From an uncultured Eudoraea sp. (lineage in GTDB: Bacteria > Bacteroidota > Bacteroidia > Flavobacteriales > Flavobacteriaceae): a DNA stretch of 64,000 bases. Location: assembly GCF_947490415.1 (NCBI RefSeq), contig NZ_CANLGX010000001.1, forward strand, positions 558,001 to 622,000, in the 5' to 3' direction. Within the stretch, counting starts at the first letter, position 1. Every line of letters starts with the position of its first letter. This document shows positions 32,836 through 41,610 of the stretch, piece by piece. The notes below the pieces were generated by a model. The model did no database searches. It saw nothing but the letters and a program-made list of their open reading frames with translations, and was not told the origin of the DNA. The position numbers and the translations under genes are program-made.

Positions 32836-34395
32836 ATGAAAAAAATTCTTCTCTATCTCAGTGCCATGATCCTTTTGGCACTGCTTTTTAATTGCGGCGA
32901 TAAGCCAACAACTGATGAAACAGCTGGTAAAAAGGACCGCAATATGTTTGGGCATTATATTCCACGGGGTTTAACCAAAACAACTGAAGGACTTAGTCCC
33001 GGTTATATCATGTTTGCTGTTCCCAATTCTGCCTCTACCTATTTGATCAACAGAAAAGGGGAAGTAGTGCATGAATGGAAAGGTAATTATGCCTTTCATA
33101 GTCCATACCTAATGGATGATGGTTCTCTTGTAACGGGTGCACAGGATCCCGATTATCCTGTCTTTGGTTTTGGAGGGCCTTACGGGCGGATACAAAAAAT
33201 AACCTGGGATGGAAAAATGTTATGGGATTATGAATATGCAGATACTACACAAATAGTACATCATGATATAGCGGTCTTACCCAACGGGAATATTCTTGCA
33301 ATTGCTTATGAAACTTCATCATTTGACTATGCCCTAGCATTGGGCAGGAAACCAGAATTTATTCCAAGATCCGGCCCATGGATGGAAAAAATCATTGAAA
33401 TAGAACCACAGGCCAACAACAGGGGCAAAATTGTCTGGGAGTGGCGCATTGAAGATCATCTGATTCAGGATTATGACGAAACCAAAGCCAATTATGGCAA
33501 TGTGTCAGAACATCCTGAATTGATGGATTTTAACCTGGGAGATTCTATTCCGCCGGCCATAACGCAGGACAGCCTGGATGTTTTAAAAGCCATGGGCAGG
33601 GGAGGCAGGAATCTCACCATTGATAATCCTCGTTCAGATATTTACCATATTAATGCCATAAACTATAATCCAGAATTGGACCAGATAGTGTTTAGCTCTC
33701 CCAGGTTGAGTGAAATTTATATCATTGACCACAGTGTCACCGCGGAAGAAGCTGCGGGTCACCAAGGTGGAAAAAGTGGGAAAGGAGGGGATTTTTTATA
33801 CCGTTGGGGAAATCCCGAAAATTATGGTCATGGCGATTCTACTAATCGGAAACTTTTTGGGCAGCATGATGTAAGATGGATAGAAAAAGGCAAGCCAGGT
33901 GAGGGACATCTTACGGTTTATAACAATGATGTTCCCATGGGGCCTGACAGTCTGGACTATTCGGCTATATATGAAATTAAACCCCCTTTAACAAAAGATG
34001 GCAACTATCAAATGATGGCTAACAATGGTTTTGGCCCTGAGAAACAATTTTGGAACTACGTAGCAAAGGATACCATCTCATTTTATGGAAGCTTTATTTC
34101 CGGGGCACATCGTATGGAAAATGGTAATACGTTTATTAATGAAGGGCCCAAAGGCCGTTTATTTGAAGTGACTCCTGACGGAGAAATTGTCTGGGAATAT
34201 TTAGTCCCCTATAGAGGTACCATTCACAAACCTAATGGGGAACCAACAAATATGATGCCTGGGACCTATAGTACGTTCCGGGCCACTTTTATCCCGGCAG
34301 ATCATCCGGCTTTACAGGGAAAGGATTTAAAACCACTGGATCCTCAACCCGAGCCATTTGTAATGCCACCTCCTAAAGAGGAAAAGAAGGCTTGA
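32836..34395 (+). CDS. Arylsulfotransferase-like lipoprotein, tandem copy 1
   Basis: This 519-residue lipoprotein (box FNC at about residue 19) has a beta-propeller with ASST-family features. Conserved histidines are in IVHHDIAVLPNGNILA (about 138), YHINAINYNPELDQI (about 271), GQHDVRWIE (about 338) and GAHRMENGNTF (about 423). Arylsulfate sulfotransferases move sulfate between phenols through a histidine intermediate. The match of these His to the catalytic ones is inferred. It ends with a proline-rich tail (PQPEPFVMPPPKEEKKA). Paralogs follow at 34886 and 36736, with the same opening (GxYIPRGLTKTT) and tail. Confidence 0.8.
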   Translation: MKKILLYLSAMILLALLFNCGDKPTTDETAGKKDRNMFGHYIPRGLTKTTEGLSPGYIMFAVPNSASTYLINRKGEVVHEWKGNYAFHSPYLMDDGSLVTGAQDPDYPVFGFGGPYGRIQKITWDGKMLWDYEYADTTQIVHHDIAVLPNGNILAIAYETSSFDYALALGRKPEFIPRSGPWMEKIIEIEPQANNRGKIVWEWRIEDHLIQDYDETKANYGNVSEHPELMDFNLGDSIPPAITQDSLDVLKAMGRGGRNLTIDNPRSDIYHINAINYNPELDQIVFSSPRLSEIYIIDHSVTAEEAAGHQGGKSGKGGDFLYRWGNPENYGHGDSTNRKLFGQHDVRWIEKGKPGEGHLTVYNNDVPMGPDSLDYSAIYEIKPPLTKDGNYQMMANNGFGPEKQFWNYVAKDTISFYGSFISGAHRMENGNTFINEGPKGRLFEVTPDGEIVWEYLVPYRGTIHKPNGEPTNMMPGTYSTFRATFIPADHPALQGKDLKPLDPQPEPFVMPPPKEEKKA

Positions 34396-34455
34396 TTTTG
34401 ACAGTGCGTAACACAGGCTGAATTTAATAGGAATTGATTTTTACAAATTAAGGAT

Positions 34456-34584
34456 ATGGATGGTATTGATATAGTAATGGTCATTGCCATAATCCTTTTC
34501 GCAAGACTTGGGATACGGTTACTAGGGGGTTATCATAAAATGAAAAAAAACAATAAAAAGGATTCCAACAAAGAGGATTCCTAA
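34456..34584 (+). CDS. Small membrane protein (42 aa) between sulfotransferase copies
   Basis: MDGIDIVMVIAIILFARLG opens a 42-residue peptide with one membrane helix and a very basic and polar tail rich in Lys, Asn and Asp. It lies 60 bases after sulfotransferase copy 1. A degenerate version of its first half can be read after copy 2 (36528-36595), so it was part of the duplicated unit. Confidence 0.55.
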   Translation: MDGIDIVMVIAIILFARLGIRLLGGYHKMKKNNKKDSNKEDS

Positions 34585-34614
34585 AAATCAGTTAACTAAA
34601 TAAAAACAATTAAC

Positions 34615-34806
34615 ATGGGGATATTTTGGGATTTACTGCAACAGGAAGAACTGGATAAACAACAGGCACAGGCAGACAGTGTTGAAGACCGGGTTGCTAA
34701 TTTAGAGGCCGAACTGGAGAACACAAAGACACTCCTTAGAAAAACCCTGGAAGCACTTGAGACCCATCTCAATCAGGATATTGACGGAGATGGCATTGCC
34801 GGATAA
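34615..34806 (+). CDS. Small coiled-coil protein (63 aa)
   Basis: MGIFWDLLQQEELDKQQ starts a 63-residue acidic protein. Its middle (VEDRVANLEAELENTKTLLRKTL) has clear heptads, so it should form a coiled coil. It ends DIDGDGIAG, reminiscent of a calcium-binding loop (DxDGDG). It is 30 bases after the small membrane-protein gene and 79 before copy 2. Function is unknown. Unlike its neighbour, I find no relic of it after copy 2. Confidence 0.7.
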   Translation: MGIFWDLLQQEELDKQQAQADSVEDRVANLEAELENTKTLLRKTLEALETHLNQDIDGDGIAG

Positions 34807-34885
34807 CCAGCGGCATTACTATTCCAATTGTTTTTAAACTTAAAATATTTACGCCTAATTTAAACTATTAATCAACCAACTTTAT

Positions 34886-36472
34886 ATGAAAAAAAAACTG
34901 TTTTACTTTAGCACCATTATCCTAATGGTGCTCCTTTTTAATTGTAGTGATAACAAACACTCTGATGAACCCGCTCCGAAAAAGGGCCGCGATATTTTTG
35001 GGAACTATATTCCCCGTGGATTGACCAAAACAACTGAGGGCCTTAGTCCGGGCTATGTTATGTTTTCAGTGCCTAATTCACCTTACACCTATCTTGTTAA
35101 CAGAAAAGGGGAAGTGGTGCACGAATGGAAAGGAACATATGGAGCTTTCAATGCATATCTGATGGAAGATGGTACCATATTTCAGGGTGAGGATGACCCT
35201 GATTATCCGGTCTTTGGATTTGGCGGACCCTATGGCCGGATCCAAAAAATTAGTTGGGATGGTAAAATATTGTGGGATTTTGAACATGCCACGGAAGAAG
35301 AGATAATACATCACGATTTTGCAGTCTTGCCTAATGGGAACATTCTTGCAATTGTCTATGAAACTACATCATTTGATGAGGCAATTGCCAATGGAAGAAA
35401 ACCTGAAATGATACCACCTCAGGGACCCTGGTTGGAAAAAATTGTGGAAATTGAACCTCAGGAACCCCGGGGAGGTAAAATTATCTGGGAGTGGTATCTG
35501 GAAGATCACTTGATTCAGGACTTTGACGAAAGCAAGCCCAATTACGGCAATCCGGCCGAACATCCGGAATTGTTGGATTTCAATTTAGGAATGCCTATTC
35601 CTCCTCCAATAACACAGGATAGCCTGGATGTAATGAAAGCAATGGGTATGGCCGAAAGAAATCAGACTACAGATAATTTGGGTTCAGATATTTTCCATTT
35701 CAATGCCATAAATTATAATCCGGAACTGGATCAGATTGTATTCAGTTCTCCCATTTTAAGTGAAGTTTTCATCATAGACCACAGCACAACAACTGAGGAG
35801 GCGGCTGGTCATGAAGGTGGAAAATACGGAAAGGGAGGTGATTTTCTTTACCGCTGGGGTAACCCCGAAAATTATCATAGGGGTGATTCTACTAACCGGC
35901 AATTATTTGGACAACACGATGTTAGATGGATAGAACCAGGTAAACCAGGTGCAGGAAACCTGACAGTGTTCAACAACCATCCTCCGGGGGATTTCGACTT
36001 TTTTAAAATGGGTGTGACTGACTCCCTGAATTATTCCATGGTGACTGAGATCACACCTCCTTTAAATGAAAATGGGGAGTATGTGTTAAATGCAGATGCA
36101 TCCTTTGGTCCGGAAAAACCCACCTGGTTTTACAAGGCCCCGGATACCTTTTCATTTTACAGTCCTTTTATTTCCGGAGCTCATAGAATGCATAATGGAA
36201 ATACATTTGTCAACGAAGGGGCCAGGGGACGGTTCTTTGAAGTGACTCCGGAAAATGAGATTGTCTGGGAATACCTGAATCCTTACAGGGGGGAAATTCG
36301 CAAACCGAATGGGGAACCCAATAATCCTATGTTTATGCCTTTTAGTGAATTCCGTGCCACCTTTGTGCCGGCAGAGCACCCTGCTTTACAGGGAAAAGAG
36401 CTAAAACCTTTGGATCCACAACCTGAGCCTTTTGTAATGCCTCCCCCAGCTAAAGAAGAAAAAAAAGCATAA
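34886..36472 (+). CDS. Arylsulfotransferase-like lipoprotein, tandem copy 2
   Basis: This 528-residue lipoprotein (box FNC near residue 20) has the same propeller and His-bearing blocks as its neighbours: IIHHDFAVLPNGNILA, FHFNAINYNPELDQI, GQHDVRWIE, GAHRMHNGNTF. Here the third blade block reads FHFNAINYN instead of YHINAINYN. An insertion with NHPPGDFDFF before the last third is shared with copy 3 but not copy 1, so copies 2 and 3 are the closer pair. It ends PFVMPPPAKEEKKA. The start is the ATG with the lipoprotein signal. Same inferred role as copy 1, probably with a different phenol or alcohol acceptor. Confidence 0.8.
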   Translation: MKKKLFYFSTIILMVLLFNCSDNKHSDEPAPKKGRDIFGNYIPRGLTKTTEGLSPGYVMFSVPNSPYTYLVNRKGEVVHEWKGTYGAFNAYLMEDGTIFQGEDDPDYPVFGFGGPYGRIQKISWDGKILWDFEHATEEEIIHHDFAVLPNGNILAIVYETTSFDEAIANGRKPEMIPPQGPWLEKIVEIEPQEPRGGKIIWEWYLEDHLIQDFDESKPNYGNPAEHPELLDFNLGMPIPPPITQDSLDVMKAMGMAERNQTTDNLGSDIFHFNAINYNPELDQIVFSSPILSEVFIIDHSTTTEEAAGHEGGKYGKGGDFLYRWGNPENYHRGDSTNRQLFGQHDVRWIEPGKPGAGNLTVFNNHPPGDFDFFKMGVTDSLNYSMVTEITPPLNENGEYVLNADASFGPEKPTWFYKAPDTFSFYSPFISGAHRMHNGNTFVNEGARGRFFEVTPENEIVWEYLNPYRGEIRKPNGEPNNPMFMPFSEFRATFVPAEHPALQGKELKPLDPQPEPFVMPPPAKEEKKA

Positions 36473-36527
36473 TTTGACAGTGTGTAAAACTGTGAGAGTA
36501 CAGAAGGGGTTTCCCCTTTTAAAAATA

Positions 36528-36595
36528 AGGATACGGATGGCATTGATCTCATTAGAGGCATTGCCATTCCTTTTATTACACGACCGGAGTCTTGT
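36528..36595 (+). pseudogene. Decayed copy of the 42-aa ORF
   Basis: The stretch beginning AGGATACGGATGGCATTGAT matches the start of the ORF at 34456-34584 (AGGATATGGATGGTATTGAT). Further agreement at CATTGCCAT and CCTTTT follows in the same order and spacing. The start codon is ACG and the frame is lost. The preceding TTGACAGTGTGTAA also matches TTGACAGTGCGTAA after copy 1. It shows that the duplication covered gene plus downstream region. Confidence 0.6.
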
Positions 36596-36735
36596 TAAAG
36601 AGTCGAACAAGAAAATCTTCTATAGTAAGATATCCAAGGGGTTAGCGTTGCTATTTAAATCTATCGATTTTAAAATGTTATCGCTTAAAATATGAAATAT
36701 TCACTATAAATTTAATCCATTAATTAACCAGCCAA

Positions 36736-38310
36736 ATGATGAAAAAATTACTTTCCCTGTGCGCCATTATCCTGATGGGGCTACTTTATAATTGTGGAGA
36801 ACACAAACTGCATAATGAAGCAATAACTAAAAAAGGCCGGGACATGTTTGGGTATTATATTCCCAGGGGGTTAACTAAAACGACCGATGGCCTTATCCCC
36901 GGTTATGTCATGTTTTCTGTGCCTAATTCGCCTTACACTTATCTTGTCAACAGAAAAGGGGAAGTGGTGCATCAATGGAAGGGAAATTATGGAGCATTCA
37001 ATGCATATCTAATGGATGACGGTTCTATTTTATTGGCTGCAGAGGATCCGGATTTTCCAGTCTTCGGTTTTGGCGGCCCTTATGGCCGGATTCAAAAAAT
37101 TAGCTGGGATGGAAAGATGTTGTGGGATTTTGAATATGCTGATACTACGCAAATAGTACATCATGATTTTGCAGTTATGCCCAATGGCAATGTTCTGGCT
37201 ATAGCATACGAAACATCTTCTTATGACTATGCACTGGCTCGTGGTAGAAAACCAGAACTCATTCCAAGGTCGGGGCCATGGATGGAAAAAATTATAGAAA
37301 TAGAACCCCAAGGTACCAGGGGAGGTAAAATTGTATGGGAATGGCGCATAGAGGATCACCTGATCCAGGATTATGATGAAGCCAAAGCAAATTATGGCAA
37401 TGTCTCCGAGCATCCCGAATTATTCAATTTCAATTTAGGTGATTCAATTCCTGCTCGTATAACCCAGGACAGTCTTGATATTTTAAAAGCCATGGGAAGG
37501 GGCGGGAGAAACCTTACTCTTGATAATCCACATTCAGATATTTTTCATATTAACGCAATTAATTATAATGCCGAATTAGATCAAATCGCTTTTAGCTCAC
37601 CGGAGTTAAGCGAAGTATTTATAATTGACCACAGTGTATCTACTGAAGAAGCTTCAGGTCATGAGGGCGGAAACAGTGGAAAAGGCGGAGATATACTATT
37701 CCGTTGGGGAAATCCCGAAAATTATCATATGGGCGATTCAACAGACCGGCAGTTATTTGGACAACATGATGTGCGATGGATAGAGCCCGGAAAGCCGGGT
37801 GCAGGTAATTTGACGTTATTCAACAATCATCCTCCCGGGGATTTTGACTTTGAGGAAAGGAATTCTGATTCTCTAAATTATTCTATGGTATTCGAGATTA
37901 CCACGCCAATAGATGAAAATGGACAATATGTAATAACTGAAGATCAATCTTATGGCCCTGAACAACCCACCTGGTTTTATATGGCCGCAGATACGCTATC
38001 GTTTTATAGCAGTTATATTTCCGGTGCTCATAGGATGGAGAATGGCAATACATTTATCAACGAAGGGGCTAAGGGACGCTTTTTTGAAGTAACACCTGAA
38101 AAAGAAATTGTCTGGGAATACCTGAATCCCTATAGGGGTGAGATTCGTAAAAACAACGGTGAACCAAAAAATCCAATGCCTGAACCTTATTTTGAATTTC
38201 GCGCAACGTTTATTCCGGCGGATCATCCCGCTTTGCAGGGTAAAGAATTATTACCAATAGACCCTCAACCTGAACCATTTGTTCTGCCTCCTCCAAAAGA
38301 GGAGAAATAA
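36736..38310 (+). CDS. Arylsulfotransferase-like lipoprotein, tandem copy 3
   Basis: This 524-residue lipoprotein (box YNC near residue 20) has all four His-bearing blocks: IVHHDFAVMPNGNVLA, FHINAINYNAELDQI, GQHDVRWIE and GAHRMENGNTF. It also has the NHPPGDFDF insertion shared with copy 2. It ends PFVLPPPKEEK without the final KA. Its N-terminal region (ADTTQIVHHD, GRKPELIPRSGPWMEK) is closer to copy 1 and its C-terminal third closer to copy 2, which suggests recombination between copies. It closes the cluster, with a perfect hairpin starting at its stop codon. Confidence 0.8.
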   Translation: MMKKLLSLCAIILMGLLYNCGEHKLHNEAITKKGRDMFGYYIPRGLTKTTDGLIPGYVMFSVPNSPYTYLVNRKGEVVHQWKGNYGAFNAYLMDDGSILLAAEDPDFPVFGFGGPYGRIQKISWDGKMLWDFEYADTTQIVHHDFAVMPNGNVLAIAYETSSYDYALARGRKPELIPRSGPWMEKIIEIEPQGTRGGKIVWEWRIEDHLIQDYDEAKANYGNVSEHPELFNFNLGDSIPARITQDSLDILKAMGRGGRNLTLDNPHSDIFHINAINYNAELDQIAFSSPELSEVFIIDHSVSTEEASGHEGGNSGKGGDILFRWGNPENYHMGDSTDRQLFGQHDVRWIEPGKPGAGNLTLFNNHPPGDFDFEERNSDSLNYSMVFEITTPIDENGQYVITEDQSYGPEQPTWFYMAADTLSFYSSYISGAHRMENGNTFINEGAKGRFFEVTPEKEIVWEYLNPYRGEIRKNNGEPKNPMPEPYFEFRATFIPADHPALQGKELLPIDPQPEPFVLPPPKEEK

Positions 38311-38330
38311 GCCTGATTCAGGCTTATTTC
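38304..38330 (+). terminator. Palindromic hairpin at the end of the sulfotransferase cluster
   Basis: GAAATAAGCCTG pairs perfectly with CAGGCTTATTTC around loop ATT. The stem begins inside the last codons and includes the stop codon of copy 3. There is no long T tract, so it may be a weak terminator or a 3' stabiliser. Confidence 0.55.
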
Positions 38331-38457
38331 GTGAAGGTAAATGAATTCCTCTAACCTTAAAAGTCAAAGAGGAAGACTGAATTATTGATCCGGAACAACT
38401 ACTGCCAATATGCCAAAACATCCCTGTGGTGCATACCGTTCCGCGGAAGCAATTAAA

Positions 38458-39120
38458 TTAAACCCTTCTGCCGTCCAGCAGATTGATGATTCTGGAGCCA
38501 TAGGCGGCATTGCTTTCTGAATGTGTCACCTGAATGATGGTCACCCCTTCATTATTCAGTTGTTTAAAAAGCTCCATTATCTCCTCGCTCTGTTTTGAAT
38601 TGAGGTTGCCTGTAGGTTCATCGGCCAATAGTAGTTTTGGATTGGAAATCAAAGCCCTGGCAACACCCACCAATTGCTGCTGCCCACCGCTAAGTTGAAC
38701 GGGGAAAAGGTCTTTTTTACCCACAATATTAAAGCGGTCCAGCATATCTGCCACCATTGCTTTCCTTTCCGGAGATTTATATTTCTTGTATAAAAGGGGC
38801 ATTTCCAGATTCTCCTGTACGGTTAGATCATCCAGCAAATGATACGATTGGAAGACAAAGCCAATATATTCCTTATACATCTGAGCACGATGTTTTTCTT
38901 TAAGGGTATGAACAGATTCTTCCAGAAAATGGTATTCTCCCTCATCAAAACTATCCAGCATACCAATAACATTCAATAAGGTAGATTTACCGGAACCCGA
39001 AGGGCCCATTACAGAGATAAATTCACCTTGTTCCACTTCAAGATTGATGTCTTTTAACAAAAAGATACGCTGACCTCCCGAATTAACCCATTTATAAATA
39101 TTGTTCAGTTGTAATAACAT
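38458..39120 (-). CDS. ABC transporter ATPase of the LolD/MacB type (second ATPase of the efflux operon)
   Basis: This 220-residue ATPase has Walker A GPSGSGKST (about 38) and Walker B LLLADEPTGNL (about 161). The signature is LSGGQQQLVGVARAL, where Leu replaces the usual Arg after QQQ, a mild deviation. The DEPTGNLxS motif defines the MacB/LolD/FtsE type, which works by moving a periplasmic domain and not by carrying substrate through the membrane. It is last in the minus-strand operon, 44 bases after the permease at 39165. A second ATPase with the canonical LSGGQQQRVAI is at 46560. Confidence 0.9.
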   Translation of the reverse strand: MLLQLNNIYKWVNSGGQRIFLLKDINLEVEQGEFISVMGPSGSGKSTLLNVIGMLDSFDEGEYHFLEESVHTLKEKHRAQMYKEYIGFVFQSYHLLDDLTVQENLEMPLLYKKYKSPERKAMVADMLDRFNIVGKKDLFPVQLSGGQQQLVGVARALISNPKLLLADEPTGNLNSKQSEEIMELFKQLNNEGVTIIQVTHSESNAAYGSRIINLLDGRRV

Positions 39121-39164
39121 GCTTAATCTCTATTTTTTTGATCCTATACAAACAGGAACTGGAT

Positions 39165-41600
39165 TTATTCAGTTCTCAAACTCTTTACAGGGTTAGCCAT
39201 CGCAGCTTTAATACTTTGGTAACTTACAGTAATAATTGCAATGGTTACCGCAAGAAGAGTCGCCAAAACAAAAACCCACCATCCAATTTCAATGCGATAG
39301 GAGAAATCTTCTAACCATTTATTCATGACAAACCATCCTATAGGCAGTGAGATAAGTATGGCAACGGCCACCAACTTGAGAAAGTCCGATGAAAGACCAA
39401 AGGTAATTTGACCAACACTGGCTCCCAACACCTTACGTATTCCTATTTCTTTGGTGCGTTTCTGAGCATTAAAGGCTGCCAGGCCAAACAGGCCTAAACA
39501 GGCAATTAATATAGATAATATCGTAAATACCATAAATATTTTACCTAATCTCTGTTCGGCCTGATAGGTAGTGTTGAAAGATTCATCCATGAAACCATAA
39601 CTAAAAGGTTGTCCCGGTGCGACTTCGTTCCATATACGTTCGATATTTGTGATGGTATTTGAAAAATCCCCGGCTTTTAGTCGAATGGCCATATTTCCCG
39701 TAGAATTATTCAGGAAAAGACCCAGGGCGCCGATATTTTCCCGTAACGATTCATAATGAAAGTTTTTGACTACACCGATAACGGTATAGAATTCTGGTCT
39801 TTCCTGCTCAATGTCCTGGGAAAGTCGCATCCCTAAAGCCTCTTCGGGGCGAACACCCAAAACGGCCAAAGTGGCTTCGTTTATTATTACTGCCGTTGAG
39901 TCCGTAGTAAATTGCCGGTCAAAATTTCGGCCGGTGACCAGCTGCATGTCCAGAGTCGCCATGTAATTATGATCAACATCCCAGGTCTGTAACTGAAGAG
40001 CGTTTTCCTGGTTCATGGCACCCTCTTTAAAGTAAGAACCATTGGAACGCGAAGATGGGGTTGGCAAAAAATTACTTAGCGTCGCATTTTCTACCTGACT
40101 CAATTTAAGTACTTCTTCTTTAAAGGATTGAACTTGGTTTCCTGCCGCATAAGTGTCATCAATAAGAACAACCTGATCTTTGGTATAACCGAGATCTTTA
40201 CTTTGAATGAATTTCAATTGTTGAAAAACGACCAAAGTGCTTATGATCAAAAAAACGGAAATGGCAAATTGGAAAACAACCAGGGAGTTCCGAATATTTC
40301 TTCCTCCAACGCTGTTTTCTCCAGCTCCTTTGAGTACGGTAACCGGCATAAAACGTGACATAAAAAATGCCGGGTAACTTCCGGAAAAAAGCCCCAATAC
40401 AATTGTCGAAGACAGTAAAATAACCCAGAATAGTGGATTTGAATAAGGTATGGAAACCAACTTTCCTGAAAGTTCATTAAAAAAGGGAAGTGCAACTATG
40501 GCTACGATAAGGGCCGCTATGAGTGAAATAAAGGAAATCAGCCCTGATTCCGTTAAAAATTGCCGAATCAAATCCAGTTTATTCGAACCCAAGGTTTTAC
40601 GGATACCCACTTCTTTTGCTCTTTTCAGCGATTGGGCCGTGGAAAGATTCATAAAATTCACACTGGCCAGTACCATAAGAAACAGGCCGATAAACGAAAG
40701 GATATAGACATTTTGAATACTGCTGTTGGCACTCATTTCAGATTGACGATTGGTGGAATTTAAATGAATGTCGGTCAATCCGATAGTATGATAGCGTACA
40801 TAGTTCCCTGCCGCTTTAAATGATTCCTCGGTTATTCCGGGAAAATAATCCTGTGCCCACGGAAGCAGGTATTTTGTGAACATGCCTTGCAAGGGTACTT
40901 GAAACTCCTCGATATTGGCACCGGGTATCAATTTAATAAATGTATAGTAGTTGGAATTACCCCAATTGTTCTCGTGTGAGTCAGCATATCCTGCCATCGC
41001 CATAAAAACAGTATGATTCCGGAGAAAAGAGTTTTTAGGCAAATCATCAATAACCCCTGTAACAGTATAGATATCAGTATTGTTCAACAACAAGTTTTGG
41101 CCTACTGCATCCCGTATTCCAAAATGCTTCTCTGCTGCGGTCCTGGTCAGCACAAGCGTATTCGGTTGGGTTAATGCGGTCCTGGAATCGCCTGCAAGTA
41201 ATTCAATACCAAACATATCGAAGAACGTAGAGTCCACAAAAGTGACATTGAGTTCCTTGACATTCAATTCTGTGTCGCTTTTTTTGAGGAGCATACTCCC
41301 CCTATCCCGAAACCTAACAGTCTTTTCCACCTGAGGGAAATCACTTTGCATAGCCCCCGCCATAGGTGCGGCAACCTCAGTCCCTTTAATTTCCGCACCC
41401 CCAAATTTTACATCCGAGTCAATTCGGTAAATTAGGTCTGCATCGGCAAACATCTTATCAAAAGTTAGCTCATCATAGATGTATAAGGCAATTAATAAAC
41501 CGCCAGCCATTCCTATGGCAAGGCCGAAAGTGTTTAAAAATGTAAAAAAAGGTTGCTTTTTAAGAGCTCTCCAGGCAATTTTTATATGGTTTTTTAACAT
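39165..41600 (-). CDS. FtsX/MacB-type ABC permease, tandem paralog 1
   Basis: This 811-residue permease has two FtsX-like units, each with a large periplasmic MacB_PCD domain. There are membrane segments near 20-40, three around 285-425 and three near the C-terminus (about 685-800). The N-terminal KIAWRALKKQPFFTFLNTFGLAIG and the RTKEIGIRKVLGAS loop are hallmarks of the large bacteroidetal permeases of this kind. It ends MANPVKSLRTE. The paralog at 41611 is nearly the same over the last 100 residues, so the pair arose by recent duplication. Probably an efflux or lipid/peptide extrusion component. Confidence 0.9.
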   Translation of the reverse strand: MLKNHIKIAWRALKKQPFFTFLNTFGLAIGMAGGLLIALYIYDELTFDKMFADADLIYRIDSDVKFGGAEIKGTEVAAPMAGAMQSDFPQVEKTVRFRDRGSMLLKKSDTELNVKELNVTFVDSTFFDMFGIELLAGDSRTALTQPNTLVLTRTAAEKHFGIRDAVGQNLLLNNTDIYTVTGVIDDLPKNSFLRNHTVFMAMAGYADSHENNWGNSNYYTFIKLIPGANIEEFQVPLQGMFTKYLLPWAQDYFPGITEESFKAAGNYVRYHTIGLTDIHLNSTNRQSEMSANSSIQNVYILSFIGLFLMVLASVNFMNLSTAQSLKRAKEVGIRKTLGSNKLDLIRQFLTESGLISFISLIAALIVAIVALPFFNELSGKLVSIPYSNPLFWVILLSSTIVLGLFSGSYPAFFMSRFMPVTVLKGAGENSVGGRNIRNSLVVFQFAISVFLIISTLVVFQQLKFIQSKDLGYTKDQVVLIDDTYAAGNQVQSFKEEVLKLSQVENATLSNFLPTPSSRSNGSYFKEGAMNQENALQLQTWDVDHNYMATLDMQLVTGRNFDRQFTTDSTAVIINEATLAVLGVRPEEALGMRLSQDIEQERPEFYTVIGVVKNFHYESLRENIGALGLFLNNSTGNMAIRLKAGDFSNTITNIERIWNEVAPGQPFSYGFMDESFNTTYQAEQRLGKIFMVFTILSILIACLGLFGLAAFNAQKRTKEIGIRKVLGASVGQITFGLSSDFLKLVAVAILISLPIGWFVMNKWLEDFSYRIEIGWWVFVLATLLAVTIAIITVSYQSIKAAMANPVKSLRTE

Positions 41601-41610
41601 GATTTTTGTT

